Notes: generated by a model not told the origin, from the sequence alone. Shown: positions 53,169-62,377, counted from the stretch's first letter. The stretch: 64,000 bases of DNA from Lysobacteraceae bacterium SCN 69-320 (GCA_001725155.1 MEFP01000008.1:124001-188000); one strand, 5' to 3'. Translations and numbers: made by a program.

Positions 53169-54140
53169 TCAAGCCGCCTGTGCCTGTTCCAATGACGCCA
53201 GCCACTCGTCGTCGGAGCCTTCGTTGACGCCTTCGAACAGGATCGTGGACAGATAGCGTTCGCCCGTATCCGGCAGCATCGCGAGGATGGCCGAGCCCGG
53301 CGCGGCGTCCTCGGCGACCTTCAGCGCCGCGGCCAGGGTGGCGCCTGCGGACAGGCCGACGAAGATGCCTTCCTCGGCCGCGAGACGGCGTGTCGTGTCG
53401 CGGGCGACGAGGTCGTCCACCGGCAGGATGCGGTCGGCGATCGTGCGGCTCAGCACGGCCGGCAGGAAGTCCGGCGTCCAGCCCTGGATCTTGTGCGGCT
53501 TCCATTCCTGGCCCGACAGCAGCGCCGCGCCGGCCGGTTCGCTGGCGATGACCTGCAGGTCCGGCCGCGCCAGCTTGAGCACTTCGCCGGCGCCGGTGAT
53601 CGTGCCGCCGGTGCCCCAGCCGCTGACGAAATAGTCCAGCCGCTTGCCGGCGAAGTCGCGCAGGATTTCCGGCCCCGTGGTGCTGCGATGCCAGGCCGGG
53701 TTCGCTTCGTTCTCGAACTGGCGCGCGAGGAACCAGCCGTGCTTCTGCGCGAGTTCGGCGGCCTTGCGCACCATGCCGGTGCCGCGCTCGGCCGCGGCGG
53801 TCAGGATGACCTTGCCGCCGTAGGCGCGGATCAGCTTGCGCCGCTCGATCGAGAAGGTCTCGGTCATGACCGCGACGAACGGATAGCCGCGCGCCGCTGC
53901 GACGGCGGCCAATGCGACGCCGGTATTGCCCGAGGTGGCCTCGACGATGGTCTGGCCGGGCTTCAGGGTGCCGCGGCGTTCGGCGTCGAGCACGATCGCG
54001 AGTGCCAGGCGGTCCTTGACCGAGCCGGCCGGGTTGAAGGCTTCGACCTTGACGTAGAGGTCCACGTGCTTGGGCGGCAGCCGGTGCAGTTTGACGACGG
54101 GCGTGTTGCCGATCGTGTCGAGGATGGAGTCGTAGATCAT
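53169..54140 (-). CDS. cysK: Cysteine synthase A
   Basis: A 323-residue PLP enzyme. Lys42 in FNPAGSVKDRLAL is the cofactor lysine; TSGNTGVALA binds substrate and GWGTGGTITGAGEVLK the phosphate of PLP; the C-terminal GLSAGATLAAAL is the last cofactor loop. It makes cysteine from O-acetylserine and sulfide. It is 58 bp downstream of cysG on the same strand, so sulfide production and use are linked in one operon, with the CysB regulator divergent. Confidence 0.95.
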   Translation of the reverse strand: MIYDSILDTIGNTPVVKLHRLPPKHVDLYVKVEAFNPAGSVKDRLALAIVLDAERRGTLKPGQTIVEATSGNTGVALAAVAAARGYPFVAVMTETFSIERRKLIRAYGGKVILTAAAERGTGMVRKAAELAQKHGWFLARQFENEANPAWHRSTTGPEILRDFAGKRLDYFVSGWGTGGTITGAGEVLKLARPDLQVIASEPAGAALLSGQEWKPHKIQGWTPDFLPAVLSRTIADRILPVDDLVARDTTRRLAAEEGIFVGLSAGATLAAALKVAEDAAPGSAILAMLPDTGERYLSTILFEGVNEGSDDEWLASLEQAQAA

Positions 54141-54198
54141 GGCGTCCTCGCAGCAGGTAGAGGTGAATGCATAAACCGGTAAAAGCCGTTTCAGAGGT

Positions 54199-55629
54199 TC
54201 AGGCGGCGCGGGCCAGTGGCGGCGCCTGCGTCAGCGGCGCGCTGCCGAACCAGTGCAGCTGTGCGCCGAGCGCGGCGACTTCGCCGACGATCAGCAATGC
54301 CGGCGCCACGACGGCATGTTCGCGCGCGACCTGCGGCAGGTTGGCCAGGTCGCCGATGACGACGCGCTGGTTCGTGCGCGAGCCGTTCTCGATCAGCGCG
54401 ATCGGCGTCGTCGCCGCGCGGCCGTGGGCAACCAGACGGTCGCGTACGCGTTCGAGGCCGGCGACGCCCATGTAGACCGCGAGCGTCTGCCGCTCGGCGG
54501 CCAGTGCGGCCCAGTCCAGCGTATCCAGCGAAGCCTTGCAGTGCGCCGTGACGAAGCGCACCGACTGGGCGCTGCTGCGATGGGTCAGCGGAATGCCCGC
54601 GTAGGCCGCGCAGGCCAGCGCCGCGGTCACGCCGGGCACGACTTCATAGGCGATGCCATGTGCGTGCAGGAACTCGATTTCCTCGCCGCCGCGACCGAAC
54701 ACGAACGGGTCGCCGCCCTTCAGGCGCACGACGCGCTTGCCGGCGCGGGCCTGGGTCAGCAGCAGTGCGTGGATCTCGTCCTGGCTCCTGCTGTGCGCGC
54801 CGGCACGCTTGCCGACGTCGATGCGCTCGGCGTCGCGGCGCGCGAGCGCAAGCACGTCGGGACCGACGAGACTGTCATGCAGGATGACGTCGGCTTCGTT
54901 GAGCGCGCGCAGTCCCTTCAGGGTCAGCAGGCCCGCGTCGCCGGGACCGGCGCCGACGAGCACGACCGATCCCACGGCCGGTGCGGCAGGTGCGCCGTCG
55001 AGTTCGCCGGCCAGCGACGCCTCGGCGACGGCGATCTGGCCGCGCCGCACCAGTTCCGCGACGCGGCCCCGAAACAGACGTTCGAGAAAGCGGCGGCGTT
55101 GGCCGAGATCGACGAAGCGCCCACGGATGCGCTCGCGCCAACGCTCGGCCAGCGCCGCCAGAGCCCCCAGCGAAGGGTCCAGCAGACGTTCGATCGCTTC
55201 GCGCACGAGCCGCGCGAGCACCGGTGCTGCGCCGGCCGTCGATACGGCGACGACCAGCGGCGCCCGATCAATGACGGCCGGCACCTGGAAGCTCGACAGC
55301 GCCGCGTCGTCCACGACATTCGCCCACAGGCGCCGGCGCTCGGCCGCGGCGGCGACCTGGGCATTGACGCCGGGATCGGCGGTCGCCGCGATCACGAGCC
55401 ACTGCCGTTCCAGCTGATCTTCGTTGAATTTGCCGAAAATCAGCGAGATGCGGCCGTTCTCGGCCCAGGCCGAGAGTTGTGGCGTGAAGTCCGGCGCGAC
55501 GATGGAGACCTGCGCATCTGCGTCGAGCAGCCCGGCCACCTTGCGTTCCGCGACGCTGCCGCCGCCGACGACGAGCACGGCGCGCCCTGCAAGCTGGGTA
55601 AAGATCGGATAGAGTCGGGCGGCAGGCAT
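54199..55629 (-). CDS. cysG: Siroheme synthase CysG (multifunctional)
   Basis: A 476-residue fused enzyme. Residues 1-205 are the precorrin-2 dehydrogenase/sirohydrochlorin ferrochelatase half ([18 protein letters not shown] is the NAD-binding motif). Residues about 220-476 are the uroporphyrinogen-III methyltransferase half ([47 protein letters not shown]). It makes siroheme, the cofactor of sulfite reductase. Length and order match the E. coli fusion. It heads the operon with cysK; its 5' region is shared with cysB. Confidence 0.96.
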   Translation of the reverse strand: MPAARLYPIFTQLAGRAVLVVGGGSVAERKVAGLLDADAQVSIVAPDFTPQLSAWAENGRISLIFGKFNEDQLERQWLVIAATADPGVNAQVAAAAERRRLWANVVDDAALSSFQVPAVIDRAPLVVAVSTAGAAPVLARLVREAIERLLDPSLGALAALAERWRERIRGRFVDLGQRRRFLERLFRGRVAELVRRGQIAVAEASLAGELDGAPAAPAVGSVVLVGAGPGDAGLLTLKGLRALNEADVILHDSLVGPDVLALARRDAERIDVGKRAGAHSRSQDEIHALLLTQARAGKRVVRLKGGDPFVFGRGGEEIEFLHAHGIAYEVVPGVTAALACAAYAGIPLTHRSSAQSVRFVTAHCKASLDTLDWAALAAERQTLAVYMGVAGLERVRDRLVAHGRAATTPIALIENGSRTNQRVVIGDLANLPQVAREHAVVAPALLIVGEVAALGAQLHWFGSAPLTQAPPLARAA

Positions 55630-55794
55630 GGGTGTTTGGCGGCGATGTCGGCGGAAGCGGAGATAAGCGACACGACCGCAGCCGTATCGTCGAAGATCAT
55701 GCTGCGTGCCTGCGGAATCCCAGGGAAGTGAGTAAACGCTGTGCCGTTATGCCGTCGCGGCATGTGCGGAAGCGCAGCCGTATAGACGGCTAAA

Positions 55795-55818
55795 TGATCT
55801 GTCGTTATAGTCAGATCA
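55795..55818. promoter_or_regulatory. Inverted repeat in the cysG-cysB divergent region
   Basis: Perfect 7-base arms TGATCTG (55795-55801) and CAGATCA (55812-55818) with a ten-base AT-rich spacer, in an AT-rich part of the 374-bp region between cysG and cysB. The spacer contains a TATAAC-like minus-strand -10, so a protein bound here would sit on the cysG promoter. It may be a regulator site, for instance for CysB; the match to a CysB consensus cannot be confirmed by eye. Confidence 0.5.
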
Positions 55819-55896
55819 CCTGTTTGTAGAAAAGACGGTGCCGACCGCGGCGCCACAGAGGGTCCTCGACCGGGCCCGACCACACTGGAGAACACG

Positions 55897-56007
55897 ATGA
55901 AACCGACTAATTACGCCACCCGATTCTGTATGAACTATTCGATTACCAATTGGCGCCGCTCGCTCGCGTCCGAACTGTTGCGATCTCCCCAGAGAAGGCC
56001 GTCATGA
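55897..56007 (+). CDS. 36-codon leader ORF overlapping cysB
   Basis: An ATG at 55897, preceded by TGGAGA at ideal spacing, opens a frame of 36 codons (starting MKPTNYATRFCMNYSITNWR) whose stop TGA overlaps the cysB ATG as ATGA. The cysB ATG itself has only a weak site (GAGAAGG nine bases upstream), so cysB translation is probably coupled to this ORF. The peptide is basic at its C-terminus and has one cysteine; it has no run of cysteine codons, so a classic attenuation leader is unlikely. It is too short to assign a function. Confidence 0.55.
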   Translation: MKPTNYATRFCMNYSITNWRRSLASELLRSPQRRPS

Positions 56008-57029
56008 CCCTGACCCAACTGCGCTACCTGATTGCCATCGCCGATTCCGGCCTGAACATCACTCTCGCCGCCGAACGCGTCCACGCTACCCAGCCGGGCA
56101 TTTCCAAGCAGCTCAAGCAGCTGGAAGACGAACTCGGTTTCCAGATCTTCGCGCGCAAGGGCAAGAGTCTGGAACGCATCACCCCCGCCGGCGTGCAGGT
56201 CATAGACCGCGCCCGCGTGATCCTGGCGGAAGCCGCCAACATCCGCGCACTGGCCGCCAACCTTCGTAACGAAGCCCAGGGCGAGCTGCGCATCGCAACT
56301 ACCCATACACAGGCGCGTTTCGTGCTGCCGCGTACCGTCGCAGCGCTGAAGCGTCGCTATCCCCAGGTCAGCGTCCATCTGAAGCCCAGCGGCGACGCCG
56401 AAGTGCTTGCTCTGCTCGAACGCGGCGAAGCCGACATCGCGATCGTCTCGACGGCCGGCAGCGTTCCCGCCGGCGGCATGGCGGTGCCGCTGTTCCGCTG
56501 GGACCGTCACGTACTCGTGCCGCGCAGCCATCCGCTGGCCAAGCTCGACAAGGCGCCGCGCCTGGACGAACTCGCCGAATATCCACTGGTCAGTTACGAG
56601 TCGTCGCTGAAGCCTGATTCCTCGCTGCGCCGCGCGTTTCTCGGCGCGGGGCTGCTGCCGCGCATCGCGATCACCGCGCGCGACGCCGACCTGATCAAGA
56701 CGTATGTGCGCGCCGGCCTCGGCGTCGGCGTGCTCGCGGAAATGGCGCTGCTGCCCGAGGACATGGCCGATCTCAAGGCGCTGCCGGCGCCGGGCCTGTT
56801 CCCGCTGTGCACGACCTGGGTCGTGCTGCGCCGCGATCGCGTGCTGCGCGATTACGCGCTGGACCTCGTCGCCGAGCTCGCGCCGCAGCTCGACCGCCGC
56901 GGCCTGCGCCGCGTGCTCGACGGCGTGACCACGCCGGACTGGCCCGCGCCGCCGCACTGGCGCCAGCTGAGCGCCTCGGCCGAGGCCAAGCCGGCCGCGC
57001 ATGCGGGCTACGCCGCCCAGGCCGCCTGA
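56004..57029 (+). CDS. cysB: LysR-type regulator CysB
   Basis: A 341-residue LysR-family protein, slightly longer than the usual 324. The HTH is ITLAAERVHATQPGISKQLKQLE (22-44), followed by the CysB-typical GFQIFARKGKSL. The effector domain has ATTHTQARFVLPRTV and SSLKPDSSLRRAF. CysB activates sulfate-assimilation genes in response to N-acetylserine. It is divergent from cysG-cysK, its expected targets, and overlaps a leader ORF. The last 20 residues are an Ala-rich extension not seen in E. coli CysB. Confidence 0.93.
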   Translation: MTLTQLRYLIAIADSGLNITLAAERVHATQPGISKQLKQLEDELGFQIFARKGKSLERITPAGVQVIDRARVILAEAANIRALAANLRNEAQGELRIATTHTQARFVLPRTVAALKRRYPQVSVHLKPSGDAEVLALLERGEADIAIVSTAGSVPAGGMAVPLFRWDRHVLVPRSHPLAKLDKAPRLDELAEYPLVSYESSLKPDSSLRRAFLGAGLLPRIAITARDADLIKTYVRAGLGVGVLAEMALLPEDMADLKALPAPGLFPLCTTWVVLRRDRVLRDYALDLVAELAPQLDRRGLRRVLDGVTTPDWPAPPHWRQLSASAEAKPAAHAGYAAQAA

Positions 57030-57049
57030 CCGCACCGCAGCCGCACCCG

Positions 57050-57076
57050 ACGACGCCGCGCCCTGCGCGGCGTCGT
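57050..57076 (+). terminator. Terminator-like hairpin after cysB
   Basis: Perfect 11-bp stem (ACGACGCCGCG / CGCGGCGTCGT) with a five-base loop, 20 bp after the cysB stop, followed by the weak T-containing run CATTTGT. Confidence 0.7.
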
Positions 57077-57398
57077 CATTTGTGCGCCCGCCGGCACAGC
57101 CGTGACGGTCGCGGCGTCCGTTCTGCACAGGCTGTAGGGACCTGACCCCTGCGCTGGTCGCGCACGAAGCGCGCGCGGCACGGTCCATACCCGCGATCCG
57201 GACCGCAAGCGCGGTGCGATCCTCGCCGAGCTCAATCTGGTCGGAAGAGGCGATACCGACGCGAGCGGTGACTTTTGTGGGTCGAGCGGCGCGGCATGCA
57301 GGTCGCCAGCTGGGTGGGTGGGACCCATATCCCTCTGAAAAAATCTGACATTTCGCAGCTCACTACCGGGCTTGCATCAACGGAACGGGAGATCGTCG
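57077..57398. other. 322-bp gap after the cysB terminator
   Basis: No gene is seen. The last part, 57320-57370, is AT-richer (CCCTCTGAAAAAATCTGACATTTC) and may hold the promoter of the next gene. Confidence 0.4.
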
Positions 57399-58025
57399 AT
57401 GACGAGACGCATATTGAGCTACGCAGCCGCGGCGCTGCTGGCGCTGTGGGCCGGCGCCTGCGGGATGGAGGCGCTGCGTCTGGTCGGTGCCGCGACACCG
57501 TTCCCGGCGCTGCCGCTGGCGCTGCTGCTGATCGCACTGGTGCTGATCTGGGCGGCGTATCGTTTGTCGCGCTCTGCGGCAAGCGGCATTGTCGCGACGG
57601 CGTTGGCCCTGTTGCTCGGCGCTTTCCTGCTGAACACGACGATGCTCACCTGGACGGTGCGGCCGCTGCCGGACCCGATCGTGATGGCGATGACGAAAGC
57701 CGTCATCGCGTGCCAGGGCGGCGATTGCCGCAGCGTGCCGATACGCACCGCGCCCGGTGTCCCGTTTCCGGGCCGCAACCTGCTGACGCTGCGTACGGCC
57801 CGCGCGCCGGCCGAGGGCGAGTGCGAAGTGTTCGGCTATATCGCGCCGGAGGGACGCAACGTGCCGTACGTCGAGGCGGACTATCGCGAGTACGTCCGTG
57901 CGCGCGATTCGGCGCGGCGCTACGGGCTGCTCTGGTTGTTCGACCGGGTCTATCCGCAGGTGCTCGCGACGAACATCGAGCGCGGCGTCTGTTCGCCGCT
58001 GGCCGCGCCGGCAAGCGCCGAGTAA
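57399..58025 (+). CDS. Membrane protein of unknown function
   Basis: A 208-residue protein with three hydrophobic segments in its first 90 residues (ILSYAAAALLALWAGACG; LPLALLLIALVLIWAAYRL; IVATALALLLGAFLLNTTML), then a soluble domain with three cysteines (CQGGDC; GECEVFGYIAPEG) and a helical end (YREYVRARDSARRYGLLW). No family recognised. The ATG at 57399 has GGGAGA at good spacing; the TTG at 57372 would add nine residues. Confidence 0.65.
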   Translation: MTRRILSYAAAALLALWAGACGMEALRLVGAATPFPALPLALLLIALVLIWAAYRLSRSAASGIVATALALLLGAFLLNTTMLTWTVRPLPDPIVMAMTKAVIACQGGDCRSVPIRTAPGVPFPGRNLLTLRTARAPAEGECEVFGYIAPEGRNVPYVEADYREYVRARDSARRYGLLWLFDRVYPQVLATNIERGVCSPLAAPASAE

Positions 58026-58133
58026 GTCGACAGCCCTCGACGGCGCGCCTGCTGCGTCGCACCGGCAAGCGTGGTCGTGGAGGCGTCAGGAGCAGGTGCA
58101 GACGTAGCGTCTGCACCTGCCCATCGACGGCGG

Positions 58134-59945
58134 CTACGAATTCTTTTTGCGCTTTATCCAGTTCTCGACGTTCTCGCGCAGCAGCGCCAGCGGCACCACG
58201 CCCTGGTCGATGACCTGGGCATGGAATTCGCGGATGTCGAACTTCGCGCCGAGTTCGCGCTCGGCCTGTTCGCGCAGGGCGAAGATTTCCAGGCCGCCGG
58301 AGTCGTAGGAGGTCAGCTGCGCCGGCATCACGGCCATGCGGTCGATCGTGTCGGCGGCGGCGGCGCGGCTGAAGCGGCCGGTGGAAGCGAGGTAGTCGAT
58401 GGTCTGTTCGCGCGTCCAGCCGAACAGGTGCAGGCCCGGATCGGCGACCATGCCGCGCGCCGGCCAGATGCGCCGCGAGATCTTGGCGTATTCGGTCTGA
58501 TAGATGCCGGCTTCCTCGGCCAGGCGCTCGGAATAACGGCCCCAGCCTTCGAGATAGGCGGAATTGAAACCGAGCTTGGCGATGCGGTGCGCCGGCTGCT
58601 CTTCGTTGGCCAGCGCGATCTGCAGATGATGGCCGGGCCAGGTCTCGTGCACGAGGGTGATTTCCGCGGAGCCGCGCGTTTCGGTCTTCCAGTTCTCGAG
58701 CTGGATGCGGTATTCGCCGGGCTTGTTCGGATCGGTGTTCGGAATGTAGTGCGAGCTCACGCCGGTGCCGCGCTGGTATTCCGGAAACGGCTCGATGATG
58801 GCCGGCTGCTTGGGCATGCGCGCGAACAGCGCGGCGCTGAGCGTTCGTGCGCGATCGAGTCCTGCGCGGGAATAGTCGAGCAGTTCCTTTTCGGACCTGA
58901 AATGGTTCTTCGGCTCCTTGTCGACCTTGGCGATGATGGTCTTGATGTCGCGCGTGCCGAACAGGCGCTGGCCGAGATCGGCGACGACGGTTTCATTGTC
59001 GGCGACGGTCTTCTGGCCGAGCTCATAGACCTCGTGTGGACTGCGGTTCAAGGTCGTGGAGTTGCGCAGCAGCGCCGCGTAGCAGGCCTCGCCGTCGGGC
59101 AGCGCCGACAGCGCGACGCTGTCGCGCGCACGATCGCGGTAGGTGTCGCGCAGGAAATCGCGGTAGCGGCGAATCGCCGGCAGTGCCGTCGCGGTCATGA
59201 CCGTGCGCAGTTCCGCCTTGAAGCTCGCATCGTCGCTGCGTTCGGCCGGCGAGTAGAACGGCAGAGCCTCGGGCTTGCCGGCGAGCATGCCGTCGGCCTG
59301 TTTGAGTACGCGGTCGACCACGCTTTTCGGCGCGCTGTAGCCGCGGTCCAGGCCCGTGCGCAGGTTGGCGATGTCGTTGTCGATGAAGTTGCCGAGCGCC
59401 GACCAGCGTGCGATCGCTTCGCGGCGTTCCTCGGCCGTCGCGACGGGCTGGGCCTCGGCGGCTTCGCTGAGACTCGCGAACCAGCCGTTCATGTGGCTGA
59501 CGTCCCAGAGCTCGCGCCGGCAGATGCGCATCTGCCGGGATGACTCGAGGTTTTCGCGCAGGATCGCATAGGTCACCGCGTCCGGCGTGCCGCGCAGCGG
59601 AGTCGGGTCGATCTTCGCGAGATCGGCGAGCATCGCGTCTTCGTCGGCTTCCGATGCGGCGATTTCGGCCGCGGAATTGCGCGGCAGGCGGTCGTGCGCC
59701 TTGACCGGCACGCCGCTGAAATAGGTCACGGTCGGATCGAAATCGAGCACCGAGTCGACGTAACGGTCGGCCAGCGCATTGAGCGCGGCGACGTTGTCGC
59801 CGGTCGCGGCAACCGGCGCGGCCGCCGGCGCCGCGGCAGGCGGCGGCGCCTTGCGCGTCGGGTGGCTGCAGGCGACCGCGAGCAGCGCCGCGCTCAGAGC
59901 GGCGATCGCGGCGCGGATCGGGTAGGGGCGATGGAACGGGGACAT
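58134..59945 (-). CDS. DUF885-family lipoprotein, putative metallopeptidase
   Basis: A 603-residue protein of the usual DUF885 size. The N-terminus has a lipoprotein signal (AALLAVACSH, lipobox Cys), then an Ala/Pro linker. The long helical domain holds the motif LVHETWPGHHLQ (HExxPGHH), with EGWGRYSERLAEE and the catalytic-region SYDSGGLEIFALREQAE downstream. This pattern is like an M32/M3-type zinc site, so peptidase activity is expected but unproven. GAGGAAAG precedes the ATG at 59945. It is likely anchored in the outer membrane facing the periplasm. Confidence 0.88.
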   Translation of the reverse strand: MSPFHRPYPIRAAIAALSAALLAVACSHPTRKAPPPAAAPAAAPVAATGDNVAALNALADRYVDSVLDFDPTVTYFSGVPVKAHDRLPRNSAAEIAASEADEDAMLADLAKIDPTPLRGTPDAVTYAILRENLESSRQMRICRRELWDVSHMNGWFASLSEAAEAQPVATAEERREAIARWSALGNFIDNDIANLRTGLDRGYSAPKSVVDRVLKQADGMLAGKPEALPFYSPAERSDDASFKAELRTVMTATALPAIRRYRDFLRDTYRDRARDSVALSALPDGEACYAALLRNSTTLNRSPHEVYELGQKTVADNETVVADLGQRLFGTRDIKTIIAKVDKEPKNHFRSEKELLDYSRAGLDRARTLSAALFARMPKQPAIIEPFPEYQRGTGVSSHYIPNTDPNKPGEYRIQLENWKTETRGSAEITLVHETWPGHHLQIALANEEQPAHRIAKLGFNSAYLEGWGRYSERLAEEAGIYQTEYAKISRRIWPARGMVADPGLHLFGWTREQTIDYLASTGRFSRAAAADTIDRMAVMPAQLTSYDSGGLEIFALREQAERELGAKFDIREFHAQVIDQGVVPLALLRENVENWIKRKKNS

Positions 59946-60109
59946 GAGGCTTTCCTCGGCGAACCTAAAGGACACGGATTGCCCTTACGCAATGGCCGTG
60001 CCAAGTACGAGGCGGGCGCGAAACCGCACCATTGTGCGGTTTGCCGCATGCGCCACCGCGTGCGGCGTTGTCCGCGGACACGGACAGCGTCCGCGGTCGG
60101 GCGTGCGCG

Positions 60110-60364
60110 GTCCGCGCCGCTCTGTTCGCCGCGCAGCCAGAGCAAGGCGCTGACGGCGGGGTGAAGGGGCGCCGCAGACCGGCTGCAGGGTCGCGATCAG
60201 CACATACAGCGACGCTGCGGTCGCTGCCGCGTTGATGAACAATGTCGGCGCCGCGCCGGCGCCGGCCGGCTGCGCGGCCATGATGCCGGAACCGACCACG
60301 CCGGCCAGCACTAGGTTGCCGTGCCGACGAATTCCGCGAGGCAGCGCTGCCGCAGTCCGTTCAC
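60110..60364 (-). pseudogene. Truncated, frameshifted aquaporin/aquaglyceroporin
   Basis: Read from a GTG at 60364, which overlaps the arsC-type stop as GTGA. LRQRCLAEFVGTAT stops at an in-frame TAG; shifting one base continues as LVLAGVVGSGIMAAQPAGAGA and LFINAAATAASLYVLIATLQ, and a second shift gives the first channel motif LHPAVSALLWLRGE. The second half (second NPA loop) is missing. The pieces match MIP-family channels that accompany arsC in some bacteria and export or equilibrate arsenite. Two shifts plus truncation make it non-functional. Confidence 0.75.
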
Positions 60365-60761
60365 AGGCTGGCCTGCAGGGCCTGCACGCGTACCGCGATC
60401 GCGTCCCGCGCGGCGCGATAGTCGTCGTCGGAAAGATGTCTGGGATCCGGCAGCGCCCAGTCCTCGCGGCAGCGCGCCGGCAGCCAGGGGCATTCGTCGC
60501 CGCAGCCCATCGTGACGACGACATCGAATTCGCCGCCGACGTTGGCCAGCGACCTGGATGACTGCGTCGACAGGTCGATGCCGATCTCCGCCATGAACTG
60601 CCGCGCGCGCGGATTGTGCCGCTGGGGCGCGAGCCGGCGCTCAGTGCTTCCACGCCTCCTTCGCCGTAGTGGCGTGCGAACGCCTCGGCAATCTGGCTGC
60701 GATTGGCGTTTTCCACGCAGACGAACAGCACGCGCCGACGAACGGAATGACCAGAGTTCAT
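60361..60761 (-). pseudogene. arsC: Arsenate reductase (LMW-phosphatase type) with a frameshift
   Basis: From the ATG at 60761: RVLFVCVENANRSQIAEAFA contains the CX5R phosphate loop (C-VENAN-RS), then EALSAGSRPSG. At about 60618-60622 one base appears to be missing; the next frame continues HNPRARQFMAEIGIDLSTQ and TMGCGDECPWLPARC to a stop at 60361. Both halves together give a full-length ArsC of about 134 residues, with the two further cysteines of the thioredoxin-coupled type. It is either a recent pseudogene or a sequencing error. Confidence 0.8.
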
Positions 60762-60846
60762 GTCGTCTCGCTCAGGTGCATGCCGAGGGGCTGGCGCAAC
60801 AGGCCGAGGAGCGCGGGCGCTGCACGGCGTCCGTATCCGCGCCGCT

Positions 60847-61252
60847 TTACGGCATCGTGGCCCGGTCCGTATCGGGTGCGCAGTACGTCGTTGCGTCGCC
60901 GTACGTACGGAACGCTTCCCGGCGTATGCCCTGCGGATCCCGCGACCAGAACTTGTCGGACTGCGCATGGCAGCAGAGCGGGCCCGGCTCGGCGACCGCG
61001 GCGGCGTCAGCCGGTTGCAGACGTTGGCCGAATTCCGCCAGCGCTTCGGCGCTGTCGGCCTGCAGGCCCGGATGGTCGACGCCGGGTGCGCGACCGGTGG
61101 CCGAGATCGCAAAATCCACGCGCGGATCTTCAGGCAGCCATTTCGCATAGTCGGGCTTGCGCACCGCCGGTTCGGTGGCGAACAGGGTCGAGTAGTAGGG
61201 GATGCCGGCATCGAGGTCGGCGACGTTCAGATGTACGTGAAAACCGGTTCAT
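60847..61252 (-). pseudogene. ArsI/CadI-type glyoxalase-fold protein with a start-proximal frameshift
   Basis: The frame FHVHLNVADLDAGIPYYSTL to the stop at 60847 matches the ArsI/CadI family (about 130 residues; KPDYAKWLPEDPRVDFAIS; GVDHPGLQADSAEALAEF; LCCHAQSDKFW with the vicinal Cys pair that binds trivalent arsenic in ArsI). The only start codon, the ATG at 61252, is one base out of frame: an extra G near 61244 splits MNR from FHVHLNV. ArsI breaks the carbon-arsenic bond of methylarsenite. The rest of the protein is intact. Confidence 0.78.
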
Positions 61253-61353
61253 CACGAGGTTCCGGTCTTGCGGCGGGGAGTGCAGGCGCTGGCCGGTGCG
61301 CATGTCGCATCGATGCGTTCCGTCCGGATCGCTTCCGCCGTGCCGGTGCCGGC

Positions 61354-61656
61354 TCAGTGCGGGATGCCGCGGACGGCCAGCAGGAGCAGCCCGTAGGCCA
61401 GGATCGTTGCGGTGATGATCGCCGCCGGGGCCAGCACCCACCAGAGATTGCGGTCCCGCATCGCGAGAACGATGCCGCCGAGGCTGCCGAACAGGCCGAG
61501 AGCCATTTGCAACTGGATCAACGGGCTTTCCCAGCCGCTGTGGTGGAGCCAGGAATAGTTCGCGACCTCGAACACGGGCGCGACCAGGTAGACCAGCGTG
61601 GATGCCAGCACGAGCATTCCGAACCAGCCGCCGTGGCGCGGTTTCCGATCGGTCAT
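61354..61656 (-). CDS. Small membrane protein, tandem paralogue 2
   Basis: A 100-residue protein with three hydrophobic helices (WFGMLVLASTLVYLVAPVF; LQMALGLFGSLGGIVLAM; LAPAAIITATILAYGLLLLAV) and the ending RGIPH. It shares layout and the central sequence LGxxGxIxLAxRxxxxWW/LLAP plus the IPH end with the gene upstream, so the two are tandem duplicates. The function is unknown. The 14-bp gap indicates co-transcription. Confidence 0.68.
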   Translation of the reverse strand: MTDRKPRHGGWFGMLVLASTLVYLVAPVFEVANYSWLHHSGWESPLIQLQMALGLFGSLGGIVLAMRDRNLWWVLAPAAIITATILAYGLLLLAVRGIPH

Positions 61657-61670
61657 CGGGCTTTTCCGCG

Positions 61671-62000
61671 TCAGTGCGGGATCAACCCGATCCGGGCCAG
61701 CAGGATCATCTGGGCGATCGGCAGACCGCTCGCCACGAACGGAGCGAGCAGCCACCAGCCGTTGTTGCGCCGTGCCGCCAGGGCGATGCTGCCGAGGCCC
61801 GACACGGCAATCAGCAACAGCAGGCCGCGTTCCGCGATGTCCTCGTTGTCGCGGCTGAAGACGTGCCAGTTGCAGGCCGGCAGCGCGAGCACATAAGCCG
61901 CGACGAGAAATGTGGAGGCCAGGACGGCGGTACGCAGCATCGCGTCCACGCGTGTGCCGGCGATTCGCGGCGGTGCTCCGGGTGTCTGCGCTTCACTCAT
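61671..62000 (-). CDS. Small membrane protein, tandem paralogue 1
   Basis: A 109-residue protein with three hydrophobic helices (AVLASTFLVAAYVLALPACNW; ERGLLLLIAVSGLGSIALAA; WWLLAPFVASGLPIAQMILLA) ending GLIPH. It is the first of two adjacent related genes. A Cys-Asn-Trp element follows the first helix. No known family is recognised. Confidence 0.68.
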   Translation of the reverse strand: MSEAQTPGAPPRIAGTRVDAMLRTAVLASTFLVAAYVLALPACNWHVFSRDNEDIAERGLLLLIAVSGLGSIALAARRNNGWWLLAPFVASGLPIAQMILLARIGLIPH

Positions 62001-62377
62001 GATGTTCCCGCTGGGCTGTGTCGATACGCCGGTGATTCGGGCGGCGGCGAGACCGGTATTGCCGGATCGTACAAGCTGACTCGCCGCTCCGGTGCCGCGG
62101 CAGGTTGCCGGTTGTTGTTCTGCGGGCTGGCGGCCGCCGTGCTTGCGTGAGGATGGCCGGTAGGCCCGTGCGGCGGGGCTGGTGTCGCCCGGCGGCGGCA
62201 GAAAAGGTCTCCGGTAATGGCGGGGTAGCGGACAGTGCGGCGCCGTCGTCGGGGAGGTCAGGCGATCGATCGTGAATGCCGCGTCGCGGGCGCGCGGCGA
62301 CGGCTGCGCCGCAGGCATCGCCAAGTGCGCCGCGGGCGGGTAGTGTTCGCGCTCCGCGTGCCGCCGTCGTTTACCGC
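62001..62377. other. 377-bp divergent gap upstream of glutaminase
   Basis: No gene, repeat or clear promoter hexamers were seen; open frames here are arginine/proline-rich noise. Confidence 0.4.

Noticed and set aside
55795..55818. The cysG-cysB inverted repeat as a riboswitch.
   Set aside because: The arms are only seven bases and no known riboswitch core surrounds them; a protein operator is the simpler reading.
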